Below, one piece after another: positions 7,112 through 14,529 of a stretch of DNA of 20,093 nucleotides. Within the stretch, counting starts at the first letter, position 1; each line of letters begins with the position of its first letter. The stretch spans positions 1 through 20,093 of the forward strand of contig JAFZDR010000089.1 of NCBI GenBank assembly GCA_017561105.1, read 5' to 3'. Position numbers and translations under genes: made by a program. The notes under the pieces were generated by a model, which made no database searches, had not been told where the DNA came from, and saw nothing but the letters and a program-made list of their open reading frames with translations. Source of the DNA: Alistipes sp. Lineage in GTDB: Bacteria; Bacteroidota; Bacteroidia; Bacteroidales; Rikenellaceae.

Positions 7112-10060
7112 ATGAAAAACTTGACAAAACTTTTCGTGGCGGTTGCAGCTTTGTTTGCAGGATTTTCTTGCGTAACAGATGTAACCGAGGACCTCGGCGT
7201 AAAGGTTGGAGGTCAGACCACTTTGACCATCTCGTTGGAGGAGTCGCGTACTCAGCTTGGCGAGAAGGCTGACGGCGTCTATCCACTCTATTGGAGCGAG
7301 GGCGACAAGATATCAATCAATGGCGTTGAGTCGAGTGCTGTTTCGGCTGATGTTGCAGGTGCTACAGCTGCCGAGTTTACATTCGATGGCGTACTTAACC
7401 ACCCTTACAATGTGGTTTACCCTGCATCGACTGCAAACGAGGTGACCTTCCCTGCCATTCAGAACTATGTTGCTGGTACATTCGCAGCAGGCGCAGCTCC
7501 AATGTATGGTTATGCAGAGGTCGCAGGCAGTGCAGTTCAGATGCACCACCTTGCAGGTGCGCTTCGTTTCGATGTTGCAGGTACAGCAACTCTCTCGAGC
7601 GTAGTAGTGGTAGCTGAGAGCGGTAGCCTTTCAGGTACCTACACAGTTGATTGCGCAACCGGCGAATTGACTGCCAAGGAGGGCTCGACTTCAAGCTCTG
7701 TATCGCTCACTTTCGGCGAGGGTTTGACACTTACCGATACACCAACACCTCTCTATATCGCAGTTCCTGCGGGCAATTACGGTATGGTTACGGTAAAACT
7801 CTATTCGACTGCAGACGAGGTTATGACCGTTAAGTTTGACACAACCTCGAAGCCGGTTAAGGCTGGTGCAGTACGCGAGTTTGCTCCAATTACCTACGCA
7901 GGCGTTGCTGATACTTCGGACTTTGTCATCGATAGCAAGGATGCACTTATTCGCTTTGCTGCTAACCCAAGCCGCAATGCTGTTGTTACTGCAAATATCG
8001 ATATGACAGGTTACGATTGGACTCCAATTGATGGCTTCGCAAAGTCGTTCGATGGAGGTAACTTCGAGATTAAGGGCTTGAATGATGCGTTGTTCCGCTA
8101 CACATCGGCAACCGAGATTAAGAATGTAAAGTTGGTTGATGTTAATATCACCGTAGACAAGTTCTTTGTTCACTCTGACAATGCGCGCGTTTATGCTGGC
8201 TCGCTCGCTTACTACTTCGAGAATTCGAGTGGTAAGGTTACAAACTGTTCAGCATCGGGTAACATCGTCGTTGATGTAGTCTACAAGAATAGCGATACAA
8301 CTCAGTCTACCGACTCTAACTATGCAGTATCAATCAGCGGTTTGGTAGGTATGGTTTACAAATGTGCCGAGTTCTCGGGCTGTACAAACCGTACAAATGT
8401 AAATGTAAAATCGTTGTTCGGTGCTGATGGCGAGAGTAACTTCTACACCCACTTCGGAGGTATCGTAGGAGGTTTCTACTCTTGTTCGGCACTTTCAAAG
8501 TGTACAAACTATGGTAACATCTCGATCAATACAGGTCAGCAGACAGGTGTAATTCGTTGCGGTGGCGCTATTGGTTACGCAAACACCGCTACATTGTATA
8601 GCGAGGTGAAGAACTATGGCGATATCTACATCAATACCAATACAACAAGCGGTATGTATGTAGCAGGTGTAGTTTCTAATACATACAAGGCTGCAACATT
8701 CGACAAGTGTGAGAATTACGGAGCTATCACTATCGAGAACAATGTGAAGTGCGGTAAGTGCTTTGTTGGTCAGATGGGAGCATCCTGCTCGGGCAATAGC
8801 ACAATTAAGAATTGTATCGGTTCAAATAATGCCAGCGGTAAGGGTATCACAATCGGTTGCGATTGCTCAAATCTCTATGCAGGATTCTTTGGTAAGTATC
8901 CGGCTTCTGAAACAACTTCGGCGAAGGAGACTGCCGGCACATCGAAAGTCTATACAAACTCTATCGCTGATTCAACCAACTCGAGCGACTTGACCATTAC
9001 ATCAGATTTCTCATCAACAAGTTCGAGCTATCCTACATTGGGAATGACCGACACAACAAGCGCTGCTGCTAACGCGCAGACAATTAGCAATTTCCACGTG
9101 TCGGGAGATATTACTGTAAACGGATTGATTAAGGGTTATGCCTATATTGCCGGTATCGTTGGTTATTGGAGATCGTATAATGCGAAGGCTTATAAGTTGA
9201 CTATGACCGATTGCTCTTATAGCGGTAATATCATCGTAAATGGACAGATTGCAAATCGTCCTGCTGTTGGTGGTATTATGGCATACAATAGTGGTAATTA
9301 CGCATCGTTGACAAATGTTCACCACACAGGTAACATTACAGTTCACAATACATTCGATGGTATTGTAAACTATTGGATGTCTATCGGTGGTATTATCGGC
9401 TATGATGGTCAGGAGCCTCCTTTGACAAATTGTACTAATAGCGGTGATATTACCGTTACAGGTAATTTTGTGGGCGTATACAATGATGCAAATCATCCAT
9501 TGCGTGTAGGAGGTATCGTAGGTTACCCTAACAGCTTCGCAAAGGTTAGGGCCGGTGTTGTGAATACGGGCGATATCACTATCGGTGCAAAGGGTGTTGA
9601 GACAAAGGTTAATTTCCTCTGCGTAGGCGGTATTTGGGGAGAGGTAACAAGTGCAAGTGCAACAATGACCGACCCTATCAATACAGGTAATATTACTATT
9701 ACAAATGTAACAAATGCGAGCGTTGCTGATTCGTATGTAGGTGGTGTTGTAGGTAAGACTGTCGCAAAGGTTACAAATGCTCAGTGCTACTGCAATATTG
9801 CTGCAGCGGGCTATACCAACTTGGGTTGGGCAACAGGCTCGGCTCGCGTAAAGGACTCGATTGTAGCAACTAACTGTAAGTTTGGTGGTAATCTTGTCGA
9901 GATAGAGGTTGACGAGGAGGATGAGTCGCAGAAGGAGAAGTTGACTCCGCTCACAAGCGAGAACTTCTTCGACCATATCTTTGGCGGTACAACAGATTGG
10001 ACAGGCGTGGAGAACTACGACGGTTGTACTCTCCTCACCGCAAGTCCACTTTCAGAATAA
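7112..10060 (+). CDS. Large surface lipoprotein: fimbrillin-like head and GLUG-like repeats
   Basis: This is a 982-residue predicted lipoprotein, likely an exported adhesin or fimbria-related protein. The signal peptide (1-19) ends in a lipobox-like LFAGFSC with acylated C20. Residues about 35-260 resemble the Bacteroidetes fimbrillin-like domain: SRTQLGEKADGVYPLYWSEGDKISING, VVYPAS and IAVPAGNYG are characteristic. From about 270 to 925 there is a repeated beta-helix-like pattern. GGIVG-type turns (for example 449-453, 718-722, 759-763, 799-803) alternate with strands such as CTNYGNISIN (464), CENYGAITI (533), CSYSGNIIVNG (701) and CTNSGDITVTG (774), like GLUG repeats. Many repeat Cys are conserved. 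An acidic stretch, VDEEDESQKEK, and a short tail follow. A 38-residue peptide gene lies 21 bases downstream. Function and ligand are unknown; adhesion is an inference from the family. Confidence 0.75.
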   Translation: MKNLTKLFVAVAALFAGFSCVTDVTEDLGVKVGGQTTLTISLEESRTQLGEKADGVYPLYWSEGDKISINGVESSAVSADVAGATAAEFTFDGVLNHPYNVVYPASTANEVTFPAIQNYVAGTFAAGAAPMYGYAEVAGSAVQMHHLAGALRFDVAGTATLSSVVVVAESGSLSGTYTVDCATGELTAKEGSTSSSVSLTFGEGLTLTDTPTPLYIAVPAGNYGMVTVKLYSTADEVMTVKFDTTSKPVKAGAVREFAPITYAGVADTSDFVIDSKDALIRFAANPSRNAVVTANIDMTGYDWTPIDGFAKSFDGGNFEIKGLNDALFRYTSATEIKNVKLVDVNITVDKFFVHSDNARVYAGSLAYYFENSSGKVTNCSASGNIVVDVVYKNSDTTQSTDSNYAVSISGLVGMVYKCAEFSGCTNRTNVNVKSLFGADGESNFYTHFGGIVGGFYSCSALSKCTNYGNISINTGQQTGVIRCGGAIGYANTATLYSEVKNYGDIYINTNTTSGMYVAGVVSNTYKAATFDKCENYGAITIENNVKCGKCFVGQMGASCSGNSTIKNCIGSNNASGKGITIGCDCSNLYAGFFGKYPASETTSAKETAGTSKVYTNSIADSTNSSDLTITSDFSSTSSSYPTLGMTDTTSAAANAQTISNFHVSGDITVNGLIKGYAYIAGIVGYWRSYNAKAYKLTMTDCSYSGNIIVNGQIANRPAVGGIMAYNSGNYASLTNVHHTGNITVHNTFDGIVNYWMSIGGIIGYDGQEPPLTNCTNSGDITVTGNFVGVYNDANHPLRVGGIVGYPNSFAKVRAGVVNTGDITIGAKGVETKVNFLCVGGIWGEVTSASATMTDPINTGNITITNVTNASVADSYVGGVVGKTVAKVTNAQCYCNIAAAGYTNLGWATGSARVKDSIVATNCKFGGNLVEIEVDEEDESQKEKLTPLTSENFFDHIFGGTTDWTGVENYDGCTLLTASPLSE

Positions 10061-10081
10061 CCCTTTAAAACAGTTACGATT

Positions 10082-10198
10082 ATGAAAATGTATTTGAAAC
10101 CACAATTTGAGATTTTCGAGGTAGCTGTCGAGGGCGGCTACGGCGATAGTGTTCTTCTTCCGGGCTTTGGCACGGAGAGCGACGAGTTGGTTTATTAG
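10082..10198 (+). CDS. Short conserved-type peptide, 38 residues
   Basis: The gene starts at ATG 10082 and stops at TAG 10196-10198. The peptide begins MKMYLKPQFEIFEVAVEGGY, continues with GDSVLLPGFG and ends ESDELVY. A basic start followed by KPxxEIxEV, a Gly-rich centre and an acidic tail is a pattern I recall from many short hypothetical peptides next to surface-lipoprotein genes in Bacteroidales; I cannot name a family. It lacks a signal peptide. It lies 21 bases after the lipoprotein gene and is followed one base later by a strong terminator, so the two form one transcription unit. It could be a chaperone-like partner, a regulator, or a peptide that is processed; none of these is shown. 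A second ATG two codons in (10088) is an alternative start. Confidence 0.6.
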   Translation: MKMYLKPQFEIFEVAVEGGYGDSVLLPGFGTESDELVY

Positions 10199-10230
10199 AA
10201 AAATGAGGCTCAATCGAGCCTCATTTTTTT
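10199..10230 (+). terminator. Rho-independent terminator after the lipoprotein-peptide unit
   Basis: A 13-base left arm, AAAAATGAGGCTC (10199-10211), and a 4-base AATC loop precede GAGCCTCATTTTT (10216-10228). The T run continues to 10230. It is a textbook hairpin plus T tract, with no mismatches in the stem. Confidence 0.92.
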
Positions 10231-10278
10231 GTCTGTTTGCTGTTTGCTTTTTCTTTTTTACGGCAATAAAATTCTCAA

Positions 10279-10314
10279 TTTTTCATTTTTAATTTTTCAT
10301 TTTACATTTTTTTT
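10279..10314 (+). repeat. 7-bp-phased T-tract array upstream of the rpsP promoter
   Basis: Four consecutive heptamers read TTTTTCA, TTTTTAA, TTTTTCA and TTTTACA (10279-10306), followed by eight T (10307-10314). The array ends directly at the -7 box region. Such A/T tracts could act as an UP-like or curved element for a strong ribosomal promoter (inference). Confidence 0.5.
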
Positions 10315-10315
10315 G

Positions 10316-10323
10316 TACCTTTG
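10316..10323 (+). promoter_or_regulatory. -7 promoter box (TACCTTTG) for rpsP-rimM
   Basis: TACCTTTG fits TAnnTTTG. No clear -33 TTTG is seen at the usual distance, where the T-tract array lies instead. The leader to the rpsP ATG is about 60 bases. Confidence 0.65.
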
Positions 10324-10331
10324 CAGCCGAT

Positions 10332-10348
10332 TAACCTATTGTGGGTTA
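10332..10348 (+). promoter_or_regulatory. Small hairpin in the rpsP leader
   Basis: TAACCTA (10332-10338) pairs with TGGGTTA (10342-10348), with one T-G pair, around a TTG loop. It sits near the predicted 5' end of the message, about 40 bases before the ATG. Ribosomal protein operons often carry autoregulatory leaders; whether this is one cannot be decided from a single sequence. Confidence 0.35.
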
Positions 10349-10387
10349 GTGAAAACCATTTATTAACAATTAAAATTTTATAGCATT

Positions 10388-10930
10388 ATGGCTGTTAAAA
10401 TTCGTTTGGCACGACATGGTAAGAAGGGTTATGCTTTCTATCACATTGTTGTTGCAGATAGCAGAGCGCCACGTGATGGTAAGTTTATCGAGAAGTTGGG
10501 TACTTACAACCCTAACACGAATCCTGCTACAATCGACCTTAACTTCGAGCAAGCTTTGGGTTGGTTAATGAAGGGCGCACAACCTACTGATACTGCTCGT
10601 GCGATTCTTTCGTACAAGGGCGTATTGTACAAGAAACACCTGCTCGGTGGCGTAGCTAAGGGCGCTTTCTCTGAGAGCGATGCTGAGGCTAAGTTCAACA
10701 AGTGGCTCGGTGAGAAGGAGGGCAAGGTAACCGCTAAGGTTAACAAGTTGGAGGCTGAGAAGTCGGCTGACAAGAAGGCTCGCCTTACTGCAGAGGCTGC
10801 AATCAAGGAGGCTCGTGCTGCTGCTATCGCAGAGCGCAAGGCTGCTGCTGAGGCTGAGGCTGCTGCCGCAGCTGCAGAGGCTGAGGAGGCTCCAGCTGAG
10901 GAGGCAACTGAGACACCTGCTGAGGAGTAG
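10388..10930 (+). CDS. rpsP: 30S ribosomal protein S16 with long Ala/Glu-rich tail
   Basis: S16 is a small-subunit protein that binds 16S rRNA and helps assemble the 5' and central domains. The core (1-85) has the family signature [41 protein letters not shown], and [19 protein letters not shown]. coli S16 has only about 82 residues, whereas this protein has 180. The extra part first forms a charged segment (about 95-150, [19 protein letters not shown] and onward) likely to be a coiled coil. It ends in a low-complexity Ala/Glu tail (about 150-180, [20 protein letters not shown]). Extended S16 tails are usual in Bacteroidetes as far as I recall. It is followed after 8 bases by rimM, the classical partner order. 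Confidence 0.97.
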   Translation: MAVKIRLARHGKKGYAFYHIVVADSRAPRDGKFIEKLGTYNPNTNPATIDLNFEQALGWLMKGAQPTDTARAILSYKGVLYKKHLLGGVAKGAFSESDAEAKFNKWLGEKEGKVTAKVNKLEAEKSADKKARLTAEAAIKEARAAAIAERKAAAEAEAAAAAAEAEEAPAEEATETPAEE

Positions 10931-10938
10931 GTCACAAG

Positions 10939-11427
10939 ATGTTGACGGTAGGACGCATAACCAAGCTCTTCGGAGTAAAGGGAGAGGTTGTTATAAACCT
11001 CTACGATACCCTGCCCGACAACTTCAATTGGGAGGAACAACCCTTCTTCACGAAAGTGGAGGAGTTGGTAGTTCCTCTTTTTTGTGACTCCTTCGCGCGT
11101 CGCGGACAGCGCAGTGCTGTTGTGGCATTTGCCGATATCGACACCGAGAAGCGTGCCGAGATGATTCTCGACCACGAGTTGATGCTCGAGGTGGAGGAGA
11201 GCGACAGCGATGAGTTTACATTCGACGATCTTATCGGCTTTGAGGTGCGCATTGGCCGTACCAAGGGCGAGATTGTCGATTTCTACGACAACGAGTTCAA
11301 TCCACTCTTCGAGATTGAGATTAAGGGCAAGCAGCACCTTGTGCCTGCAGTAGAGGAGTTTATCGCAGCGATAGACTTCGACAAGCGTTATATCAAGTTT
11401 GTCCTTCCTGACGGACTTATAGAGTAA
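10939..11427 (+). CDS. rimM: Ribosome maturation factor RimM
   Basis: RimM is an assembly factor for the 30S subunit that binds S19 and helps maturation of the 16S rRNA 3' domain. The 162 residues comprise an N-terminal RimM domain (1-85) starting VGRITKLFGVKGEVVI and a PRC-barrel domain (about 92-162) with DDLIGFEVR, GEIVDF, NPLFEI, LVPAVEEFIAAIDFDKRYI and LPDGLIE. Length and order are normal. It sits 8 bases after rpsP, as in many bacteria, which supports joint transcription and a joint role in 30S assembly. The esterase-like gene follows after 13 bases. Confidence 0.95.
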   Translation: MLTVGRITKLFGVKGEVVINLYDTLPDNFNWEEQPFFTKVEELVVPLFCDSFARRGQRSAVVAFADIDTEKRAEMILDHELMLEVEESDSDEFTFDDLIGFEVRIGRTKGEIVDFYDNEFNPLFEIEIKGKQHLVPAVEEFIAAIDFDKRYIKFVLPDGLIE

Positions 11428-11440
11428 AATCCCCCCAGAT

Positions 11441-12856
11441 ATGAAAAAGAGTTTGAAGGCGACATTATTGTTGCTCTGTTTTGCTATTATACCACTTTGT
11501 GCATCGGCCTACAATGGCGAGATGATTAACTTCGAGATGAAGAACTCGAAGATCTATCCGGGTACAGCCCGCAAGATAACCGTCTATGTACCGAAAGAGT
11601 ATGACGGCGTAAAGCCCGCGTGTCTGCTGGTGAAGCTCGACAAGGGCGAGAAACTGCTTGCCGACCATATCGATGCACTCACGGCTGAGGGCTCAATGCC
11701 CGTAACGATAGGTGTTATCGTGCGCCCGGGACAGATTCGCAACGAGGCGGGCAAGGTTGTGCGATACAATCGCAGCAACGAGTTTGACCGTATGGATGGT
11801 CGCTTTGCGTCGTTCCTCGAAACTGAGGTTTTACCTGCGGTATCTTCCCAGAAGGCATCGGACGGTCGTCAGGTGAAGTTATCGGATAGAGCCACCGACC
11901 GCGCCATAAATGGCAATAGCAGTGGTGGTATCTGCGCCTTCAATGTGGCGTGGCAGCGCCCCGATCTCTTCTCGCGTGTATATGCCTCGTGCGGAACATT
12001 TGTATCGTTCCGTGGTGGCGACCAATATCCTGCACTTATTCGCAAGTGCGAGCCGCGACAGATAAGAGTATTTCTTCAAGATAACGACAAAGATACCTGG
12101 AATCCGCTCTTTGGCAGTTGGTTCGAGTATAACGAGTTGATGCTTTCGGCGTTGCAGTTTGCGGGCTACGATGTGCGCCACTCGTGGGACGAGGGTGGAC
12201 ACTCCTCGAAGAATGCACACCGCATGTTCGGCGATGTAATGCGCTGGCTGTGGAAGGGTTGGCCCGAGTTGCCACAGAAGGGTAAGAGCCAGAGCAAGAC
12301 TTTGGCCTCGATGCTTGTCGAGGGCGAGGAGTGGCGTTGCATTGGCGAGAATATTGCCGAAGGCGCAATGTTGCACCCACGCTCCGAGCAGGAGGTTATC
12401 TTGCAGTCGGGCAAGCTCAAGGAGTTTGTGAAGGCCGACGGCTCGCGCGCAAAGGCAAAGGGTAAGGTTGCATTGAGTAACCCGTACGAGGCGCTATATC
12501 CGGGCGGTGCACATATTGCAAAGCGTGTTGAGGGTAGCAATTGGGTGTGGAGCTATGTGAATACCCCTTCGGGCAAGCTCGATTATGGTCAGCAATTCTA
12601 CTTCCTATATGCCGATGCGGGTCAGATTCTCTACGATGCATCGGGCTATCTCTATGTGGCATCGAAGGTTGGTATTCAGGTGTGCGACCAGAATGGTCGT
12701 GTGCGCACAATTCTCTCGTTGCCGGGCGGTGAGGTAACAACTATTGCCTTTGCGGGTAATAACCTCTTCGCGGTGAGTGGCGGAAAGCTCTATGTGCGCA
12801 AGTTGTTGCGCTCGGGCACTCATAATGGAGCGCCAAAGTCGGAAAGACAGGGATAA
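11441..12856 (+). CDS. Secreted esterase-like alpha/beta hydrolase with beta-propeller-like tail
   Basis: This is a predicted periplasmic or secreted hydrolase of the esterase D/feruloyl-esterase type, possibly acting on carbohydrate esters. Residues 1-23 are a signal peptide (LLLLCFAIIPLCASA). The hydrolase domain (about 28-275) has the nucleophile elbow GNSSGG (158-163, S160), a likely catalytic Asp in LQDNDKD (213-219), and His in EGGHSSKNAH (H254), followed by WLWKGWPELP. Residues about 295-456 (TPSGKLDYGQQFYFLYADAGQILYD, LYVASKVGIQV and LPGGEVTTIAFAG) resemble a fragment of an SMP-30/gluconolactonase propeller, too short for a full six-blade fold. The substrate is unknown. The gene follows rimM by 13 bases, perhaps by read-through, and ends 6 bases from the convergent apbE gene with no terminator visible between them. 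Confidence 0.8.
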   Translation: MKKSLKATLLLLCFAIIPLCASAYNGEMINFEMKNSKIYPGTARKITVYVPKEYDGVKPACLLVKLDKGEKLLADHIDALTAEGSMPVTIGVIVRPGQIRNEAGKVVRYNRSNEFDRMDGRFASFLETEVLPAVSSQKASDGRQVKLSDRATDRAINGNSSGGICAFNVAWQRPDLFSRVYASCGTFVSFRGGDQYPALIRKCEPRQIRVFLQDNDKDTWNPLFGSWFEYNELMLSALQFAGYDVRHSWDEGGHSSKNAHRMFGDVMRWLWKGWPELPQKGKSQSKTLASMLVEGEEWRCIGENIAEGAMLHPRSEQEVILQSGKLKEFVKADGSRAKAKGKVALSNPYEALYPGGAHIAKRVEGSNWVWSYVNTPSGKLDYGQQFYFLYADAGQILYDASGYLYVASKVGIQVCDQNGRVRTILSLPGGEVTTIAFAGNNLFAVSGGKLYVRKLLRSGTHNGAPKSERQG

Positions 12857-12862
12857 AAAAGA

Positions 12863-13834
12863 TTACTGCAGAGTCGAGAACTCACGATACTCGGAGCTTT
12901 CGCCCTCGGGCGCAAGCACAAAATAGACACTGATGCTGTCGCGTAGGCTTTCGGCCAAGGCGATGGCATCTTTTTCGTCGGATGCCATAAATGCAGTGGC
13001 GAGGGCATCGGCTGTAGCACATCGCGGAGCAAGCACCGTAGCTGAGAGTAGCGTTGTTGTCTGCGAATGGCCTGTCTGCGGATTGAGGGTGTGCGATATG
13101 CGCTCACCCGCCTCATTGTAGTAGAAGCGGCGGTAGTTGCCCGATGTGGCGAGTGCTGCACCGCTAATCTGCACTACGCGCTGCTGGAACTTGCCTGGCG
13201 TATTGTTGTTGTCGAATGGCGAATCGACACCTACACGCCATGCGATACCTCTTGCATTTACACCTTTGGCGCGAATTTCGCCACCAACCTCTACAATGTA
13301 GTTCTCGCACATCTGCTCGTCGAGCCACTCGGCAATTATATCGACAACATAACCCTTAGCGATGGAGTTTAGATCGATCTGCAGGCGCGGATCCTCCTTG
13401 ATGATGCGACTATCCTGAAGTCGGAATTTCGAAAAACCGACAAACTGAATTAACGAGTCGATATTTGGCTTGACCTCACGATTTTTTGCTGCGAAACCGT
13501 AGGCATCGACCAAAGGTTTTACCGTGATGTCGTATCGCGGAGTCAGAGCGTTTATCTTCGATGCAATCTCGATATTGCGCACGATATGGATATCCGCCAA
13601 ATCGGTTTCGTTGCGATTGATGCGGCTTAAAAGCGAGTTGGGGTTGAAGATCGACATCGAGGCTATAGCATCGATGTTTATACGCTGCATTTGGTCGAAA
13701 ATCTGCTCGTTCGAGAGCGAAGTTTCGGCTACGATATGATAGGTTGTACCGAGCATCGAACCATCGACGGTGCGATAGTGCGGAGTGGCTGCACATCCTG
13801 CCAAAAGCAGAGCTATAGCTATAATCAAAATCAT
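12863..13834 (-). CDS. apbE: FAD:protein FMN transferase (ApbE family lipoprotein)
   Basis: ApbE enzymes attach FMN from FAD covalently to Thr or Ser of exported flavoproteins such as Nqr/Rnf subunits. The 323-residue form starts at ATG 13834; the longer open frame upstream only shadows trmH. Residues 1-13 plus C14 form a lipoprotein signal (MILIIAIALLLAGC), so it is membrane-anchored outside the inner membrane. Family motifs are present: MLGTTYHI (27-34), DLNSIAKGYVVD (154-165), VEVGGEIRAKG (181-191), SGAALATSGNYRRFY (224-238), ISHTLNPQTGHS (246-257), and the metal-site region CATADALATAFM (272-283). The start codon overlaps the trmH stop by one base (TAATG), so translation is probably coupled. 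It is the last gene of the cvpA-rsgA-trmH-apbE unit. Confidence 0.94.
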   Translation of the reverse strand: MILIIAIALLLAGCAATPHYRTVDGSMLGTTYHIVAETSLSNEQIFDQMQRINIDAIASMSIFNPNSLLSRINRNETDLADIHIVRNIEIASKINALTPRYDITVKPLVDAYGFAAKNREVKPNIDSLIQFVGFSKFRLQDSRIIKEDPRLQIDLNSIAKGYVVDIIAEWLDEQMCENYIVEVGGEIRAKGVNARGIAWRVGVDSPFDNNNTPGKFQQRVVQISGAALATSGNYRRFYYNEAGERISHTLNPQTGHSQTTTLLSATVLAPRCATADALATAFMASDEKDAIALAESLRDSISVYFVLAPEGESSEYREFSTLQ

Positions 13835-14529
13835 TATTTCGAGCCGTATTTGCGTTCGAGTAGAGCCTCCGAGTCGCGTACTGCAAAGCGATACCAATCG
13901 TAGAGTATGCGTGCGCGGACCTCTTCGGAGAGTTGCCAATTGTCGCACTCGAGTCGCATGCGCTGCGAGAGCATATATATAAGAATGGCAGCCGATGCCG
14001 ATACATTCAACGAATCGACCATTCCGCACATCGGAATCTGCAAGAACTCGTCAGCCTCGGCCATAATCTCCTCCGATACGCCCGTCTTTTCGGTGCCGAA
14101 TACGAGGGCAAACTTACCCTTCTTTACATCGAAAGTCTCGGGAGTGCAGCTCTTGTGATGTGGTGTGGTGGCGATTATGCGATAACCCTGTGCACGCAGC
14201 GACTTTATGGCGTCGGCAGTTGTGGCGTGGCGATTTATGTCGATCCACTTGTCGGTGCCGAGAGCGATGTTCAAGGTCGGCAGGAAGGGGCAAAGCTCCT
14301 CTACCGTGTGGATGTTCTGCACGCCAAATGCTTCGCAGTGGCGCACAATGGCGCTGGCATTCTGGGCATGGAACATATTCTCGGTCATCACCGTGATATA
14401 CTCGGTGCGCATGTCGAGGGCGCGATTGAGCGTGTCGGTGCGGCTCTCCAAGAGGAAAGAGGAGAGGTAGTCGATGCGCTCGCACAACTCTTCGAACGAT
14501 AGATTATTTTCGGTATTTGTCATCTTCAT
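13834..14529 (-). CDS. trmH: TrmH-family (SpoU) RNA 2'-O-methyltransferase
   Basis: This is a SAM-dependent methyltransferase with the trefoil-knot (SPOUT) fold, probably forming Gm18 in tRNA. The 231 residues carry the three SpoU motifs. Motif 1 is ENMFHAQNASAIVRHCEAFGV (50-70), with R63 as the likely catalytic Arg. Motif 2 is ALVFGTEKTGVSEE (141-154). Motif 3 is IPMCGMVDSLNVSASAAILIY (165-185), where the knot and SAM site lie. A helical C-terminal tail follows. TrmH is preferred over RlmB because there is no N-terminal L30e-like domain, but the exact RNA target is inferred. The ATG at 14529 overlaps the 3' end of rsgA by 26 bases; the ATG at 14523 is an alternative. Confidence 0.88.
   Translation of the reverse strand: MKMTNTENNLSFEELCERIDYLSSFLLESRTDTLNRALDMRTEYITVMTENMFHAQNASAIVRHCEAFGVQNIHTVEELCPFLPTLNIALGTDKWIDINRHATTADAIKSLRAQGYRIIATTPHHKSCTPETFDVKKGKFALVFGTEKTGVSEEIMAEADEFLQIPMCGMVDSLNVSASAAILIYMLSQRMRLECDNWQLSEEVRARILYDWYRFAVRDSEALLERKYGSK

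Noticed and set aside
9014..9976. Long minus-strand open frame of 320 codons opposite the surface lipoprotein gene
   Set aside because: The translation is Cys/Ile/Thr-rich without domain features, and mirrors the repeat codons of the lipoprotein gene.
12850..12870. A terminator between the esterase-like gene and apbE
   Set aside because: Only six bases separate the two stops and no hairpin is visible there; termination must occur inside the opposite gene or by another mechanism.
13835..14029. N-terminal extension of ApbE by 65 residues in the same open frame
   Set aside because: It lies inside trmH in another frame. The ATG at 13834 starts directly with a lipoprotein signal peptide, so the extension is a shadow.
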